The position numbers and the translations under genes are program-made. This document shows, in pieces, positions 1 to 9,477 of a stretch of DNA of 64,000 nt (its first letter is position 1; the number at the start of each line of letters is the position of its first letter). Where the stretch lies: contig NZ_CP023429.1 of the NCBI RefSeq assembly GCF_002327085.1, forward strand, positions 744,001 through 808,000, read 5' to 3'. The notes beneath the pieces were generated by a model. The model searched no databases. It was not told the DNA's origin and was given only the letters and a program-made list of their open reading frames with translations. The stretch is from Neisseria weixii. Lineage in GTDB: Bacteria; Pseudomonadota; Gammaproteobacteria; Burkholderiales; Neisseriaceae.

Positions 1-296
1 TGCGCCAGTAACACACGGTCTTTAAAAGTGCCCGGTTCGTCTTCATTGGCGTTGCACACGACGTATTTGTCGCCGTTTTTGCTTTGTGCGGCGACCGCCG
101 CTTCCCATTTGCGCCAAGTCGGGAAACCGGCGCCGCCCATGCCGCACAAGTTGGCTTCTTGCAGCTTCGACACAATATTTTGCGGGTCGGCCAATGCCGC
201 CAGCAAGCCTTCTCCGCCGCCGACATTGCGCCAAGCAGCCAAATCTGCGCCTACCCGGCGGGCGGGGTGTAATAAGTTTTGGTTGGCCTGATTCAT
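1..296 (-). CDS. NuoF-like NADH-binding flavoprotein subunit (N-terminal part, runs off the window)
   Basis: The first 98 residues are visible; the rest lies beyond the window edge. The stretch GMGGAGFPTWRKW followed by NANEDEPGTFKDR matches the NADH/FMN-binding region of NuoF/HoxF/FdhB-type proteins, which pass electrons from NADH through FMN to iron-sulfur clusters. The ATG (296-294) overlaps the TGA of the FrdA-like gene (295-293) as ATGA, so the two are translationally coupled. Third gene of the FrdB-FrdA-NuoF-like operon. I infer that it supplies NADH electrons to the fumarate reductase-like pair. It is not part of a nuoA-N complex I cluster as far as the window shows. Confidence 0.75.
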   Translation of the reverse strand, partial: MNQANQNLLHPARRVGADLAAWRNVGGGEGLLAALADPQNIVSKLQEANLCGMGGAGFPTWRKWEAAVAAQSKNGDKYVVCNANEDEPGTFKDRVLLA

Positions 297-1920
297 GATT
301 GCACCTCCTTCAAGCCTGCGTGTTCGCGTAAATCGAATCTACCGTAATCCGGATACAATACCGGCGCTTTGACATCGCTGCTCAAACCGGCGCGGGTCAT
401 TTCACGTTGTAAATCATGCACATGATCCACACCGCCGCGTACTTTTTTCAAAGGTAAGCCGCAGTTGGCCGCCGCCACTCCGGCGCGTCGGCCGAAGCTG
501 ATGATGTCGAGCAGGGCATTGCCCATCAGGCGGTTGCGGCCGTGAATGCCGCCGGTGACTTCGCCTGCCGCGTATAAACCCGGTACGGTGGTCGAGCCGT
601 CGCCGTTGATTTCCATGCCGCCGTTTTGATAGTGCAGCGTCGGGTGAATCATCATCGGTTCTACTTTCGGATCCACACCGCATTTGTGGGCAACGTGGCC
701 TAAAGTAACCAAGCGGTTCAACACTTCGGGATCGTTTTCAATTAAACGCGGAGTATCTAAGAACACGCCTACTTGGCCGTCGCGCACCACGCCGCGGCCT
801 TCTGCCACTTCGCGCAAAATCGCGGCGGCGACCACGTCGCGTGGTTGTAATTCATCGACAAAACGCTCACCCAAACCGTTCACCAATTTGGTGCCTGCCG
901 AACGGACAGCTTCGGAAATCAAAGCGCCGGCCAAGTGCGGCGGGTGTGCCACGCCGGTGGGGTGGTATTGGAAGGAATCGACATCACGCAATTTCACGCC
1001 GATGCGGTAGGCCATCACCAAACCGTCGGCGGTTGCGCCGTAGTGGTTGGATGTGGCAAAACCCTGCAAGTGCAGACGGCCTGAACCGCCGGTTGCCAAC
1101 ACCACAGATTTGGCGTGTACCAGCAGCAGGCTGCGTTTTTCCAAATCGTACAAAATCGCACCGACGCAACGGCCGTGTTCATCGGACAACAATTCGATGG
1201 CCGGATGGCGGTTGAATTGGGTGATGTTTTCATCGAGCTCCACCGCTTCACGCAACACGCGCATCATTTCCAAACCGGTAAAGTCGCGGTAGTGCAGAAT
1301 GCGCGGCACGGTGGTGCCGCCGGCGCGTTTGCGGCTTAGATGGCCGTTACTGTCGGCACCTTGCGCCAAATCGAAAGTCATGCCCAAGCCAATCAGCCAA
1401 CGGATGGCCGATGGTGCGTCAGTAACCATTTGTGCCACCAGAGCCTTTTTCGCCGCGTTGTGGCCGCCTTTGATGGTGTCGTCAAAGTGTTGTTGCAAAC
1501 TGTCTTCGGTGCCGACTGCCGCTTGAATGCCGCCTTCGGCCATCACGGTATTGCTGTCGCCGATGCGCAGTTTGTTTGCCATCATCACACGGGCGCCGGT
1601 TTCGCTGGCCGACAAGGCCGCTGCCGCACCTGCACCGCCGCCGCCAATTACCAATACATCGGTATTAACGTGTTCGGCACGCGATAAATCGTAATCGTCA
1701 ATCAAAGGCCGGCTGATTAACAGTTTGGCCAAATCAGGATGGCAATAGTCGCCGGCATTCGGACCAATCGGCAGCTTCACGCGCGCGCTCGGTTGGTAGT
1801 CGGGTGGAAGCGGCTTAATAATTCGTCTTTCGGTGGCAAATCAGTGCGCATTTCCAATGATGACCCGTGCAAATTGGCCAAAGCGGTTTCGTAATCAATA
1901 CCTGTTACTTGCTTTTCCAT
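293..1920 (-). CDS. FrdA/SdhA-like FAD-binding fumarate reductase flavoprotein (one frameshift)
   Basis: FAD-dependent fumarate reductase/succinate dehydrogenase family, about 542 aa once one base is restored. The FAD site GGGGAGAAAA, the substrate residues around HPTG, the catalytic arginine region RDVV and HYQNGGM are all present. Where quinone-linked FrdA/SdhA carries the covalent-flavin histidine (SHT), this protein has DSNT, so FAD is probably bound non-covalently. The start ATG at 1920 lies one base after the frdB stop, behind a GAGGAGG Shine-Dalgarno. The frame breaks at 1797-1806, where CACCCGACTAC should read CACCCGGACTAC; downstream reading is intact from a GTG at 1780. Probably cytoplasmic: no membrane anchor gene is present. 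Confidence 0.82.
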
Positions 1921-1921
1921 T

Positions 1922-2557
1922 TCAGACGGCCTCCTCTTCAAATTCCACGCGCATTTTGCCGCTGTCGATTTCGCGCAGACGGCGCATCAAATCCACCGGA
2001 CGCAGCGTACGTGCGGCTTTCATGCGGCGGGCAAACAAGCCTAGATGGTTGGGGCGGATGTGTTCGGGGCAGGCGAGAGTGCATAAGTTGCACATCACGC
2101 ATTGGTCGAAAGTATCCGCCGCCGCGCCGAAATCGCCCAATACCACCTGTGCTACGCCGTTTTCAACCTGCAAGCCTTTCGGGCAGGCGCGGTTGCAGCC
2201 GCCGCAGTGTCGGCAGTTTTGCGCTTCGGGGAAAGATTTGGCGGTGTCGTCGAGCCAGTTCCAGCCATCGCCGATTTCTTTGATGTCGTAATACTGAATA
2301 TGCTCGGGGATAAAGTAATCAATAAAGCTTACCTGCATACCGGCTTCAACTTTGGTTTCGCAAGCAAGAGCGGTGGTGACATCACGTTCGCCTTCTTTGC
2401 GCACCATGCAGCGGCACGAGCCGCAGACACCTTGACCCATGCAGCCGACGTTTGCGGTAAGCGCGCTGCCGGCACGGGCATAGGCCTGAATAATGGACGA
2501 GTCGGGAGAAGCGTGTACTTCGTGGCCGTCGATGGTGAGGGTAATCAAATCACTCAT
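1922..2557 (-). CDS. FrdB-like iron-sulfur protein, first gene of the operon
   Basis: 211 aa. An N-terminal plant-type ferredoxin domain (residues 1-75, cysteines in GCMGQGVCGSC and ALAC) is followed by CRHCGGCNRACP and CVMCNLCTLACP. Both C-terminal motifs have C-x2-C-x2-C-x3-CP spacing, suggesting two [4Fe-4S] clusters; SdhB/FrdB of quinone-linked enzymes normally has one [3Fe-4S]. That makes it closer to TfrB/HdrC-type electron carriers. It would link the NuoF-like flavoprotein to the FrdA-like subunit. The last codons (AV-stop) are written by a DUS, GCCGTCTGA, which also sits immediately before the frdA start. No membrane segments. Confidence 0.82.
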   Translation of the reverse strand: MSDLITLTIDGHEVHASPDSSIIQAYARAGSALTANVGCMGQGVCGSCRCMVRKEGERDVTTALACETKVEAGMQVSFIDYFIPEHIQYYDIKEIGDGWNWLDDTAKSFPEAQNCRHCGGCNRACPKGLQVENGVAQVVLGDFGAAADTFDQCVMCNLCTLACPEHIRPNHLGLFARRMKAARTLRPVDLMRRLREIDSGKMRVEFEEEAV

Positions 2558-3384
2558 GGGTTGTGTCCTGTTGAAAAGAAAGAGTAATAGTGGCGTGTTG
2601 TTTTATGTATTTTTATTACATAAGTTTTGATTTTTAAAACCTGAGTAGATTCGTCAGGAATTTTTTGTTATAAATCAAGGCTTATTTAATGTAATAAGTG
2701 TAGCAGAAATTAAGGTAAATTTGATGGTAGGCGGGGATGGCGAGGCTGTTTGAAGGATTGTGAACAAAAAAAGCGTGATTTTAAACCGGTTGAATGCTAA
2801 AAAACTGATTACCAAAGAAAAATAATTTCATAAAAAATAGAAATAGAAAAAAATCGGAATATTTTTAAAAATAAATACCATTATTTATAAATCAGATATT
2901 TTCATAATTAATTGAATATTATTATGAAAAATTGAAATCACAGAACATGGGCTGTTGTGTTGTTTAATTTCACTAATCGCATGTAACTTGATGTTGGTCA
3001 AACGCTGTTGTTAAAAAGATGACAAAGATTTTGCGATTGTGTAGTTTAAATTACCGCAAAAGGCCGTCTGAAAACAGAATGATAGGTAATTCATTTTGAA
3101 AACAGCCCTGTATTCAAAAGTTGGCCGGCATAGACAAAGTTTAACCATTGCCTCGATGAAATGTAAGATTATTCCCAATTGATATACAGGCAAAAGATTT
3201 AGGTTATCAAATTCTGAGTAAATTTATCAGTTATTAAATTAAAGGAAAATCAAAAGATTAGCAAATATAGACTGTTTTTCTGCCTTAAAAACAAGCACTA
3301 TAACGCTTACAAATAGGCCGTCTGAAAACAGGCTCTGCCCACAACAACACAAACCAAACTTTTTTATTTAATAAAGGAACTGCC
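2558..3384. other. Long AT-rich divergent regulatory region between frdB-like and fumarase
   Basis: 827 bp with no convincing gene. It is strikingly AT-rich around 2820-2930, holds DUS copies near 3061 and 3316, and a 14-bp FNR-like dyad at 2988. A 60-codon reading frame (3011-3193, minus) has no Shine-Dalgarno or recognisable content. The layout fits divergent promoters for the two fumarate-related transcription units. Confidence 0.6.
2988..3001. promoter_or_regulatory. Candidate FNR (anaerobic regulator) binding site
   Basis: TTGATGTTGGTCAA matches the FNR consensus TTGAT-N4-ATCAA with one mismatch. It lies in the divergent region between the fumarate reductase-like operon and fumarase, genes often under oxygen control. 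No strong -10 sits at the canonical distance on either side, so the call is tentative. Confidence 0.4.
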
Positions 3385-4908
3385 ATGACCGTCATCAAAC
3401 AAGAGGATTTCATCCGCAGCATTTGCGATGCTTTCCAGTTTATCAGCTATTACCACCCGAAAGATTATATCGACGCGCTCTATCAGGCGTGGCAGAAAGA
3501 GGAAAATCCGGCCGCCAAAGATGCGATGACACAAATTCTGGTCAACAGCCGCATGTGTGCCGAAGGCCGCCGCCCGATTTGCCAAGACACCGGTATTGCC
3601 ACCGTGTTTTTGAAAGTCGGTATGAATGTGCAATGGGATGCCGAAATGAGCGTGGAAGATATGGTTAACGAAGGTGTGCGCCGTGCCTATACTTGGGAAG
3701 GCAACACCTTGCGTGCTTCCGTATTGGCCGACCCTGCGGGCAAACGCCAAAACACCAAAGACAACACGCCGGCCGTGATTCACATGAGCATTGTGCCGGG
3801 GGATAAAGTAGAAGTGACTTGCGCAGCCAAAGGAGGCGGCTCGGAAAACAAATCCAAATTGGCGATGCTGAATCCTTCTGACAACATTGTAGATTGGGTA
3901 TTGAAAACCATTCCAACCATGGGCGCGGGCTGGTGTCCGCCGGGCATTTTGGGCATCGGTATCGGCGGTACGCCTGAAAAAGCCGTGTTGATGGCCAAAG
4001 AATCGCTGATGGATCATATCGACATTCAAGATTTGCAAGCCAAAGCAGAATCAGGCGCCGAGCTGTCGACCACCGAAGCGCTGCGTTTGGAATTATTTGA
4101 GAAAGTCAACGCATTGGGCATCGGCGCACAAGGTTTGGGCGGATTGACCACCGTGTTGGACGTGAAAATCTTGGATTACCCGACCCATGCTGCGTCGAAG
4201 CCGATTGCCATGATTCCGAACTGCGCGGCCACCCGCCACATTGAATTTGAATTGGACGGATCAGGTCCGGTAGGGCTGACACCGCCGAGCGTGGAAGATT
4301 GGCCGGATATCGCCTACAATCCCGACAACGGCAAACGCGTTGACGTGAACAACCTGACCAAAGAAGAAGTGGCTACATGGAAAACCGGCGACGTATTGCT
4401 GCTCAACGGCAAAATCCTGACCGGCCGAGATGCTGCGCACAAACGCATGGTCGATATGTTGAACAAAGGCGAGCCATTACCGGTTGATTTCACCAACCGC
4501 CTGATTTACTACGTCGGCCCGGTTGACCCGGTGGGTGATGAAGTGGTGGGGCCGGCCGGCCCGACTACCGCAACCCGCATGGACAAATTCACCCGCCAAA
4601 TGCTGGAACAAACCGGCCTGCTCGGTATGATCGGCAAATCCGAACGCGGTGCCGCCACTTGCGAAGCCATTGCCGACAACAAAGCCGTGTATCTGATGGC
4701 GGTGGGCGGTGCGGCCTATTTGGTAGCCAAAGCCATCAAAGGTGCCAAGGTGCTGGCGTTTCCTGAATTGGGCATGGAAGCCATTTACGAATTTGACGTC
4801 AAAGACATGCCGGTGACCGTGGCGGTCGACAGCGACGGCCAATCCATCCACGCCATCGCACCGAAACAATGGCAAGCCAAAATCGGTATCATTCCGCTTG
4901 AAAACTAA
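3385..4908 (+). CDS. fumB: Class I (4Fe-4S) fumarate hydratase
   Basis: 507 aa, the normal length for the FumA/FumB family, which interconverts fumarate and malate with an oxygen-sensitive [4Fe-4S] cluster. The N-terminal region carries CQDTG (Cys of the cluster) and AKGGGSENKS; GWCPPG and NCAATRH supply the other expected cysteines; the C-terminal swivel domain contains GPTTATRMD. The ATG at 3385 has AAAGGAA upstream. Divergent from the fumarate reductase-like operon, so together they form the malate-fumarate-succinate branch. The gene ends in a DUS-pair terminator. Gene-letter assignment (A or B) is by convention only. Confidence 0.93.
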   Translation: MTVIKQEDFIRSICDAFQFISYYHPKDYIDALYQAWQKEENPAAKDAMTQILVNSRMCAEGRRPICQDTGIATVFLKVGMNVQWDAEMSVEDMVNEGVRRAYTWEGNTLRASVLADPAGKRQNTKDNTPAVIHMSIVPGDKVEVTCAAKGGGSENKSKLAMLNPSDNIVDWVLKTIPTMGAGWCPPGILGIGIGGTPEKAVLMAKESLMDHIDIQDLQAKAESGAELSTTEALRLELFEKVNALGIGAQGLGGLTTVLDVKILDYPTHAASKPIAMIPNCAATRHIEFELDGSGPVGLTPPSVEDWPDIAYNPDNGKRVDVNNLTKEEVATWKTGDVLLLNGKILTGRDAAHKRMVDMLNKGEPLPVDFTNRLIYYVGPVDPVGDEVVGPAGPTTATRMDKFTRQMLEQTGLLGMIGKSERGAATCEAIADNKAVYLMAVGGAAYLVAKAIKGAKVLAFPELGMEAIYEFDVKDMPVTVAVDSDGQSIHAIAPKQWQAKIGIIPLEN

Positions 4909-4924
4909 TCGGGTTTAAATCATC

Positions 4925-4965
4925 AAAGGCCGTCTGAAAACTATTTTTTCAGACGGCCTTTTTCA
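4925..4965. terminator. DUS-pair terminator after fumarase
   Basis: AAAGGCCGTCTGAAAA and its reverse complement form a stem with a short loop and a trailing T run. Confidence 0.85.
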
Positions 4966-5010
4966 TATTTGTCACAATCAACCAATCTCTAAACCCAATA
5001 AAATTAAGGT

Positions 5011-5151
5011 GAGATCTTTGCAAAACTTCAGATCTGGGTACAGGTCAAAGTTATAGCAGCACAGAAAGCGCAGACCTATCATTTAGATAAACAAGTTTTC
5101 GAGCAGCGCATAACGAAGAAATGTCCAAAATGAAAATTTTTCAAAGGTATC
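5011..5151 (-). repeat. Small inverted-repeat element (MITE-like), copy 1, reverse orientation
   Basis: 141 bp starting GAGATCTTTGCAAAA and ending TTTTTCAAAGGTATC. The interior matches the reverse complement of the copy at 6673-6814 (shared internal text such as CGAGCAGCGCATAACGAAGA). The termini resemble the ends of IS5-family IS1106 of Neisseria. No coding capacity. Confidence 0.7.
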
Positions 5152-5238
5152 AAGGTGTTGATATTTATTTCATGCCTTTGTAACACAGCTTTGCCAAACT
5201 GAAGCCGATTTCATCTCAACCACAAAAAGGAACGCACC

Positions 5239-6653
5239 ATGTCTCCAAAGCTCACCGGTGGCAGCCGCAAGCTGTTTATTCCCGATACCAATGTGATGTT
5301 GCACGACCCGTCTTGCCTGTTCCGTTTTCAGGAACACGGCATTTTTATTCCGATGGTGACCTTGGAAGAAATGGACAATCACAAAAAAGGCTCGTCTGAC
5401 GTAGCGCGTAATGCCCGTCAGACCAGCCGTTATCTGGATGAACTGCTCAACGCCGAGCTGCATGGGCTGCATCAGGGTATTGCGCTGAATGTATTGGGGC
5501 ACGCCGATGCCAAGGGTAAATTGTTTCTGCAAACCGAAATGCTGCAGGCCGATTTGCCCGAAGTATTGAGCAGACAAGCCGGCGATAATCAGATTTTAGC
5601 GGTGGTGATGAGCCTGTCGTACCGCATTTGCGGTGATTACGGTTATGTCGCATTGGTGTCGAAAGACATCAATATCCGCATCAAAGCGCGCACGCTGGGC
5701 TTGAATGCTGAAGACTACATTAACGATAACGTATTGGAAGACAGCGATATTCTATACAGCGGTTTGCGCAGACTCACACCGGAATTTTGGGCAAACAACG
5801 GCACGCATTTGAATTCATGGCAGGAAAACGGCCGCGCCTATTACCATATCGAAGGCAAAGATACGCCGCATTTACTGCTCAACGAATTATTGGTGGACGA
5901 ACACGGCGAACCACCTTTGAGCGCACGCGTTATCGAGCAAACCAAGGTAAAGTGTTGCTCGAAACCTTAAAAGATTACAGCGGCCGCAACAATGTATTCG
6001 GCATTTCCGCCCGCAACCGCGAACAAAACTTCGCCTTGAATTTATTGATGGATCCCGAAATTGATTTGGTAACGATTCTAGGGCAGGCCGGCACCGGCAA
6101 AACGCTGCTGACGCTTGCCGCCGCGTTGACACAAACCTTTGACGACAAGCGCTACAACGAAATCATCATGACCCGCATCACTGTGCAGGTGGGCGAAGAC
6201 ATCGGCTTTTTACCGGGCACGGAAGAAGAGAAAATGAATCCGTGGATGGGCGCGCTGGAAGACAATTTGGAAGTATTGGCCCAGCAAAATGACGGCGACG
6301 AATTCAGCGCATGGGCGAAAAAAGCCACGTCCGACTTAATCCGCGCCCGCATTAAAGTGCGCTCGCTTAATTTTATGCGCGGGCGCACGTTTCAAAACAA
6401 ATTCGTCATCATCGATGAAGCGCAAAACCTGAACGCCAAGCAGGTGAAAACCCTGATTACCCGCGCAGGCAAAGGCACGAAAGTGGTATCCTTGGGCAAT
6501 TTGGCGCAAATCGACACGCCGTATCTCACCGAAGGCAGCAGCGGCTTGAGTTATGTGGTTGAGCGGTTTAAAGGCTGGCAGCACTATGGCCGCATCACGT
6601 TGCAGCAAGGCGAACGCTCGCGTTTGTCGGATTTTGCGGTGGAAGTGTTGTAG
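5239..6653 (+). CDS. PhoH-family protein with N-terminal PIN domain (one frameshift)
   Basis: About 471 aa after one base is restored. The N-terminal PIN-type nuclease domain (FIPDTNVMLHDP, acidic residues in VTLEEMDNH) is followed by a PhoH P-loop ATPase: Walker A GQAGTGKT, Walker B FVIIDEAQN. This PIN-PhoH arrangement is the YlaK/PhoH2 type, with RNA unwinding and RNase activities reported for some members. The frame breaks at 5940-5945, where CAAACCAAGG should read CAAACCCAAGG; both halves otherwise align end to end. Start ATG 5239 with AAAAGGAACG upstream. The gene is flanked by two copies of the 142-bp repeat. Confidence 0.87.
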
Positions 6654-6672
6654 GATGAAGAATAATCATGTC

Positions 6673-6814
6673 GAGACCTTTGCAAAATCCCCATCTTTGG
6701 CACATTTCTTCGTTATGCGCTGCTCGAAAACTTGTTTATCTAAATGATAGGTCTGCGCTTTCTGTGCTGCTATAACTTTGACCTGTACTCAAATCCGGGG
6801 TTTGCAAAGGTCTC
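6673..6814 (+). repeat. MITE-like element, copy 2
   Basis: 142 bp, starting GAGACCTTTGCAAAA and ending GGTTTGCAAAGGTCTC, so the terminal inverted repeats are well preserved. The interior includes CACATTTCTTCGTTATGCGC, which is also found in copy 3. Lies just after phoH. Confidence 0.8.
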
Positions 6815-6842
6815 ATGCCGTCTGAAACGTTTCAGGCGGCAT
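6815..6842. terminator. DUS-pair hairpin between convergent phoH and yjbR-type gene
   Basis: ATGCCGTCTGAAA and TTTCAGGCGGCAT form a stem with one variant base; it serves convergent genes. Confidence 0.65.
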
Positions 6843-6876
6843 GGTTATTTGCCTAAAAAAAGAGATTCGCGTTTCA

Positions 6877-7233
6877 TCACTTTTTCGTCAGCGCAAAACT
6901 CTGCGCCAGCAATTGCCACACCAAATCCGCATCCACTTCCGCCAAGACCAAGCTTATCCAATGCGTTTTGTTCATGTGATAAGCCGGCAAAACACCTGGC
7001 ATCTGCCGCAAGCCGCCGACCATTTCCGGCGGGCATTTCACGTTCAGCAAAGCCACATTATCATTGCCGTTGCGACCGATTTTTTCAGCGGCCACCGGCA
7101 GATAAGCGCAAAACCATTTCTGCTTTCCCCCAGTATGGCGGAACACAGCGTATTCAGGAAATTTCGCCCACAAATACTGCGGCTCGGCACCGAAGCGTTC
7201 TGTAATGCCGCTGAATAAAGTGGCCTGATTCAT
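6877..7233 (-). CDS. MmcQ/YjbR family protein
   Basis: 118 aa, a typical length for the MmcQ/YjbR (CyaY-like fold) family, proposed DNA-binding proteins of unclear role. Family features visible are the N-terminal helix, KWFCAYLPV, the central VALLNVKCPPE strand and the GVLPAYHMNKTHWISL segment with the conserved asparagine-lysine and tryptophan. Its start is two bases after the stop of the acyl-CoA thioesterase gene, so the two are one operon with the thioesterase first. Function beyond the family is unknown. Confidence 0.75.
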   Translation of the reverse strand: MNQATLFSGITERFGAEPQYLWAKFPEYAVFRHTGGKQKWFCAYLPVAAEKIGRNGNDNVALLNVKCPPEMVGGLRQMPGVLPAYHMNKTHWISLVLAEVDADLVWQLLAQSFALTKK

Positions 7234-7235
7234 AT

Positions 7236-7691
7236 TCAGACGGCCTGTTTCGGCGATAAAAATGCATCCAAGCGCGGATTATTGTCGCGCGGAATCGGGC
7301 GTGGGCGGCCTTCGTGGTCGATGGCAATGAAAGTGAATACCGCTTCTGTGACCAGCTCGAGCGGAATATTCGGCTCATCGGCGACAAACGGTTTCACCCA
7401 CACTTCCACTTCAATTTTCAGCGAGGTATTGCCCACACCCAAACAACGTGCATACACGCCGACCACATGGCCGACTTTGACCGGCCGCAGAAAGCTCATT
7501 TCCTGCACCGAAACCGTGACAATCCGCCCTTGCGCGATTTCCGCCGCCAAAATGCCGCCGCCCAAATCCATCTGCGACATAATCCAGCCGCCGAACACAT
7601 CTAAATTGGTGTTGGTGTCTTTCGGCCGCGCGACCGTGCGCAGCATCAATTCGCCTTCGGGCTTGGCGTGGGTGGTTTGGTTTCCGCTCAT
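7236..7691 (-). CDS. Acyl-CoA thioesterase, YciA-like hotdog protein
   Basis: 151 aa, single hotdog domain. The conserved DVFGGWIMSQMD (catalytic aspartate region) and the VTVSVQEMSFLRPVKVGHVV core match YciA/BACH thioesterases, which hydrolyse acyl-CoA to free acid and CoA in the cytoplasm. I chose the ATG at 7691 (MSGNQTT) because AGGAAG lies at the right distance; an upstream in-frame ATG at 7715 has no such site. First gene of an operon with the YjbR-type gene. Divergent from pip. Confidence 0.85.
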   Translation of the reverse strand: MSGNQTTHAKPEGELMLRTVARPKDTNTNLDVFGGWIMSQMDLGGGILAAEIAQGRIVTVSVQEMSFLRPVKVGHVVGVYARCLGVGNTSLKIEVEVWVKPFVADEPNIPLELVTEAVFTFIAIDHEGRPRPIPRDNNPRLDAFLSPKQAV

Positions 7692-7741
7692 GTTTCTTCC
7701 TTTGTTGTCATGCAAATCAAACTTTATTTTACGATGAAAAC

Positions 7742-7780
7742 AGGCCGTCTGAAACCTTTATCCTGACTTTCAGACGGCCT
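7742..7780. repeat. Inverted DUS pair in the divergent yciA-pip promoter region
   Basis: AGGCCGTCTGAAA and TTTCAGACGGCCT separated by a short loop. Neither flanking gene ends here, so it is not an ordinary gene-end terminator. Confidence 0.75.
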
Positions 7781-7826
7781 ATTTTCAATGCTAAAATTTT
7801 GTTCCACTTTACATCAGGATTTTCCC

Positions 7827-8760
7827 ATGCACCCGATTTGCGAACCGCACCGCAGCGGCTTACTGCCCGTATCCGCACGCCATCAAATTTATTGGGAAGA
7901 ATCCGGCAATCCCGACGGCTTGCCGGTGATTTTTCTGCACGGCGGCCCGGTGCAGGCGCTTCGCCGGCGTGTCGCGGATTTTTTCATCCCGATGTGTACC
8001 GGATTGTGATCATTGACCAGCGCGGTTGCGGCCACTCGCTGCCTTATGCCTGCGTCGAAGAAAACACCACTTGGGATTTGGTGGCCGACATTGAAGCCGT
8101 GCGCCGCATGCTCGGCATTGAAAAATGGCTGGTGTTCGGCGGCTCATGGGGCAGCACGTTGGCCTTGGCCTATGCCCAAACCCATCCCGAGCGCATGGCC
8201 GGATTGGTGCTGCGTGGTATTTTCCTGTGCAGATCGTCTGAAACCGCTTGGCTGAACGAGCAGGGCGGTGTCAGCCAAATTTATCCGCACCAATGGCAAC
8301 AGTTTCTCGCCCCAATTCCCGAACACAAACGCAACAATCTGATTGCCGCGTATCACGAATTATTACACGGTGAAGACGAACCAGGCCGTCTGAAAGCGGC
8401 CAAGGCATGGGCAGATTGGGAAAGCTATTTGGTGCGGTTTGAGCCGAAAGAGGTGGACGAAGGCGCGCAAGAATCACTCGCCATCGCCCGCATAGAAACG
8501 CATTATTTTGTGTATCAAGGCTGGTTGCAAGGCGATAAAGCGATTTTGAACAACATCAATCAAATCTGCCATATTCCGACCATCATCTGCCAAGGCCGCT
8601 ATGATTTATGCACCCCGATGCAAAGCGCATGGGAACTGGCGCAAGCCTTTCCCGAAGCCGAATTGCGTATTGTGCAGGGCGGTCATTCTGCGTTTGACGA
8701 GGGTTGGATACGGCGTTGAAAGAAGCGGTGGCGGAGATGGAGGAAAGGGCAGATTGGTAA
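7827..8760 (+). CDS. pip: Prolyl aminopeptidase (proline iminopeptidase), two frameshifts
   Basis: Alpha/beta-hydrolase that removes N-terminal proline from peptides; about 311 aa after correction, the usual length. The oxyanion motif HGGP, the nucleophile elbow GGSWGST and the histidine in GGHSAFD are present, as is DQRGCGHS. Two single-base losses break it: at 7946-7951 (CCCGGTGC for CCCGGGTGC) and at 8704-8705 (GGGTTGG for GGGTTTGG). The second removes the last 15 or so residues from the uncorrected reading. Start ATG 7827 (MHPIC) chosen over an upstream ATG by family length. Divergent from the thioesterase operon; ends in a DUS-pair terminator. Confidence 0.88.
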
Positions 8761-8767
8761 GATTGGG

Positions 8768-8798
8768 AAAGGCCGTCTGAAATTTCAGACGGCCTTTT
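8768..8798. terminator. DUS-pair terminator between convergent pip and ppa
   Basis: AAAGGCCGTCTGAAA and its complement, almost perfect, with T or A tracts on both sides. Confidence 0.85.
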
Positions 8799-8811
8799 AT
8801 TTCAATTCAAA

Positions 8812-9345
8812 TCAAGCCTGTTTGTTCCAGCGATCAATCGATTCTTTAATCACTTTTTTGGCTTCTTCCACATCGCCCCAAGATTCGACTTTGGTGGTGC
8901 CTGCTTTTTTCAGGTCTTTGTAGTGGTTGAAGTGAAATTCGATTTGTTTGATCAATTGCTGCGGCAGGTCGGCCAATGATTGGTAGGCGTTGCCGTTGTT
9001 GCGGTCGTCGGCCGGTACGCAGACGATTTTGTCGTCCACTTCGCCGTCGTCGACGAATTTCATCACGCCGATCACACGGGCTTCTAAGAAGATGCCGGTG
9101 GCCAACGGCTGCTCGGTCACCAACAATACGTCGAGTTCGTCGCCGTCTTCATCCAAAGTTTGCGGGATAAAGCCGTAGTTGGTCGGTTTGGCGAAAATTG
9201 CCGGCTCTACGCGGTCTAGTTGGAAGGCGGCCAGTTTGCGGTTCCATTCGATTTTGTGGTTGCTGCCGCAAGGGATTTCGTTGACTACGTTGATGATGCC
9301 GCCGTCTACGTCGCCCGGGGTCAGGATTTGGTTAAAATCTGCCAT
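8812..9345 (-). CDS. ppa: Inorganic pyrophosphatase (family I)
   Basis: 177 aa, typical for bacterial soluble family I pyrophosphatase, which hydrolyses PPi to two phosphates and pulls biosynthesis forward. Signature residues: KIEWNRK near position 30, YGFIPQT, and the metal-binding DEDGDELDVL. A -10-like TATACT (minus strand, 9385-9390) lies just upstream. Start ATG 9345 is preceded by AAGGAAACATAC. Complete and unbroken. Confidence 0.95.
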   Translation of the reverse strand: MADFNQILTPGDVDGGIINVVNEIPCGSNHKIEWNRKLAAFQLDRVEPAIFAKPTNYGFIPQTLDEDGDELDVLLVTEQPLATGIFLEARVIGVMKFVDDGEVDDKIVCVPADDRNNGNAYQSLADLPQQLIKQIEFHFNHYKDLKKAGTTKVESWGDVEEAKKVIKESIDRWNKQA

Positions 9346-9477
9346 GTATGTTTCCTTTGAAAATAGGTTGGGTTAAACGGGTAAAGTATAGCAAACAAAA
9401 GGCCGTCTGAACATTGAACAGGGTTTGTGTGACGGGAAGGGGATGATTGATGACAACAGATGCGCGTTGAAATATTT

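Noticed and set aside
3011..3193. 60-codon minus-strand frame in the fumarase promoter region
   Set aside because: No ribosome site, contains a DUS, lies in AT-rich regulatory DNA, no recognisable protein text.
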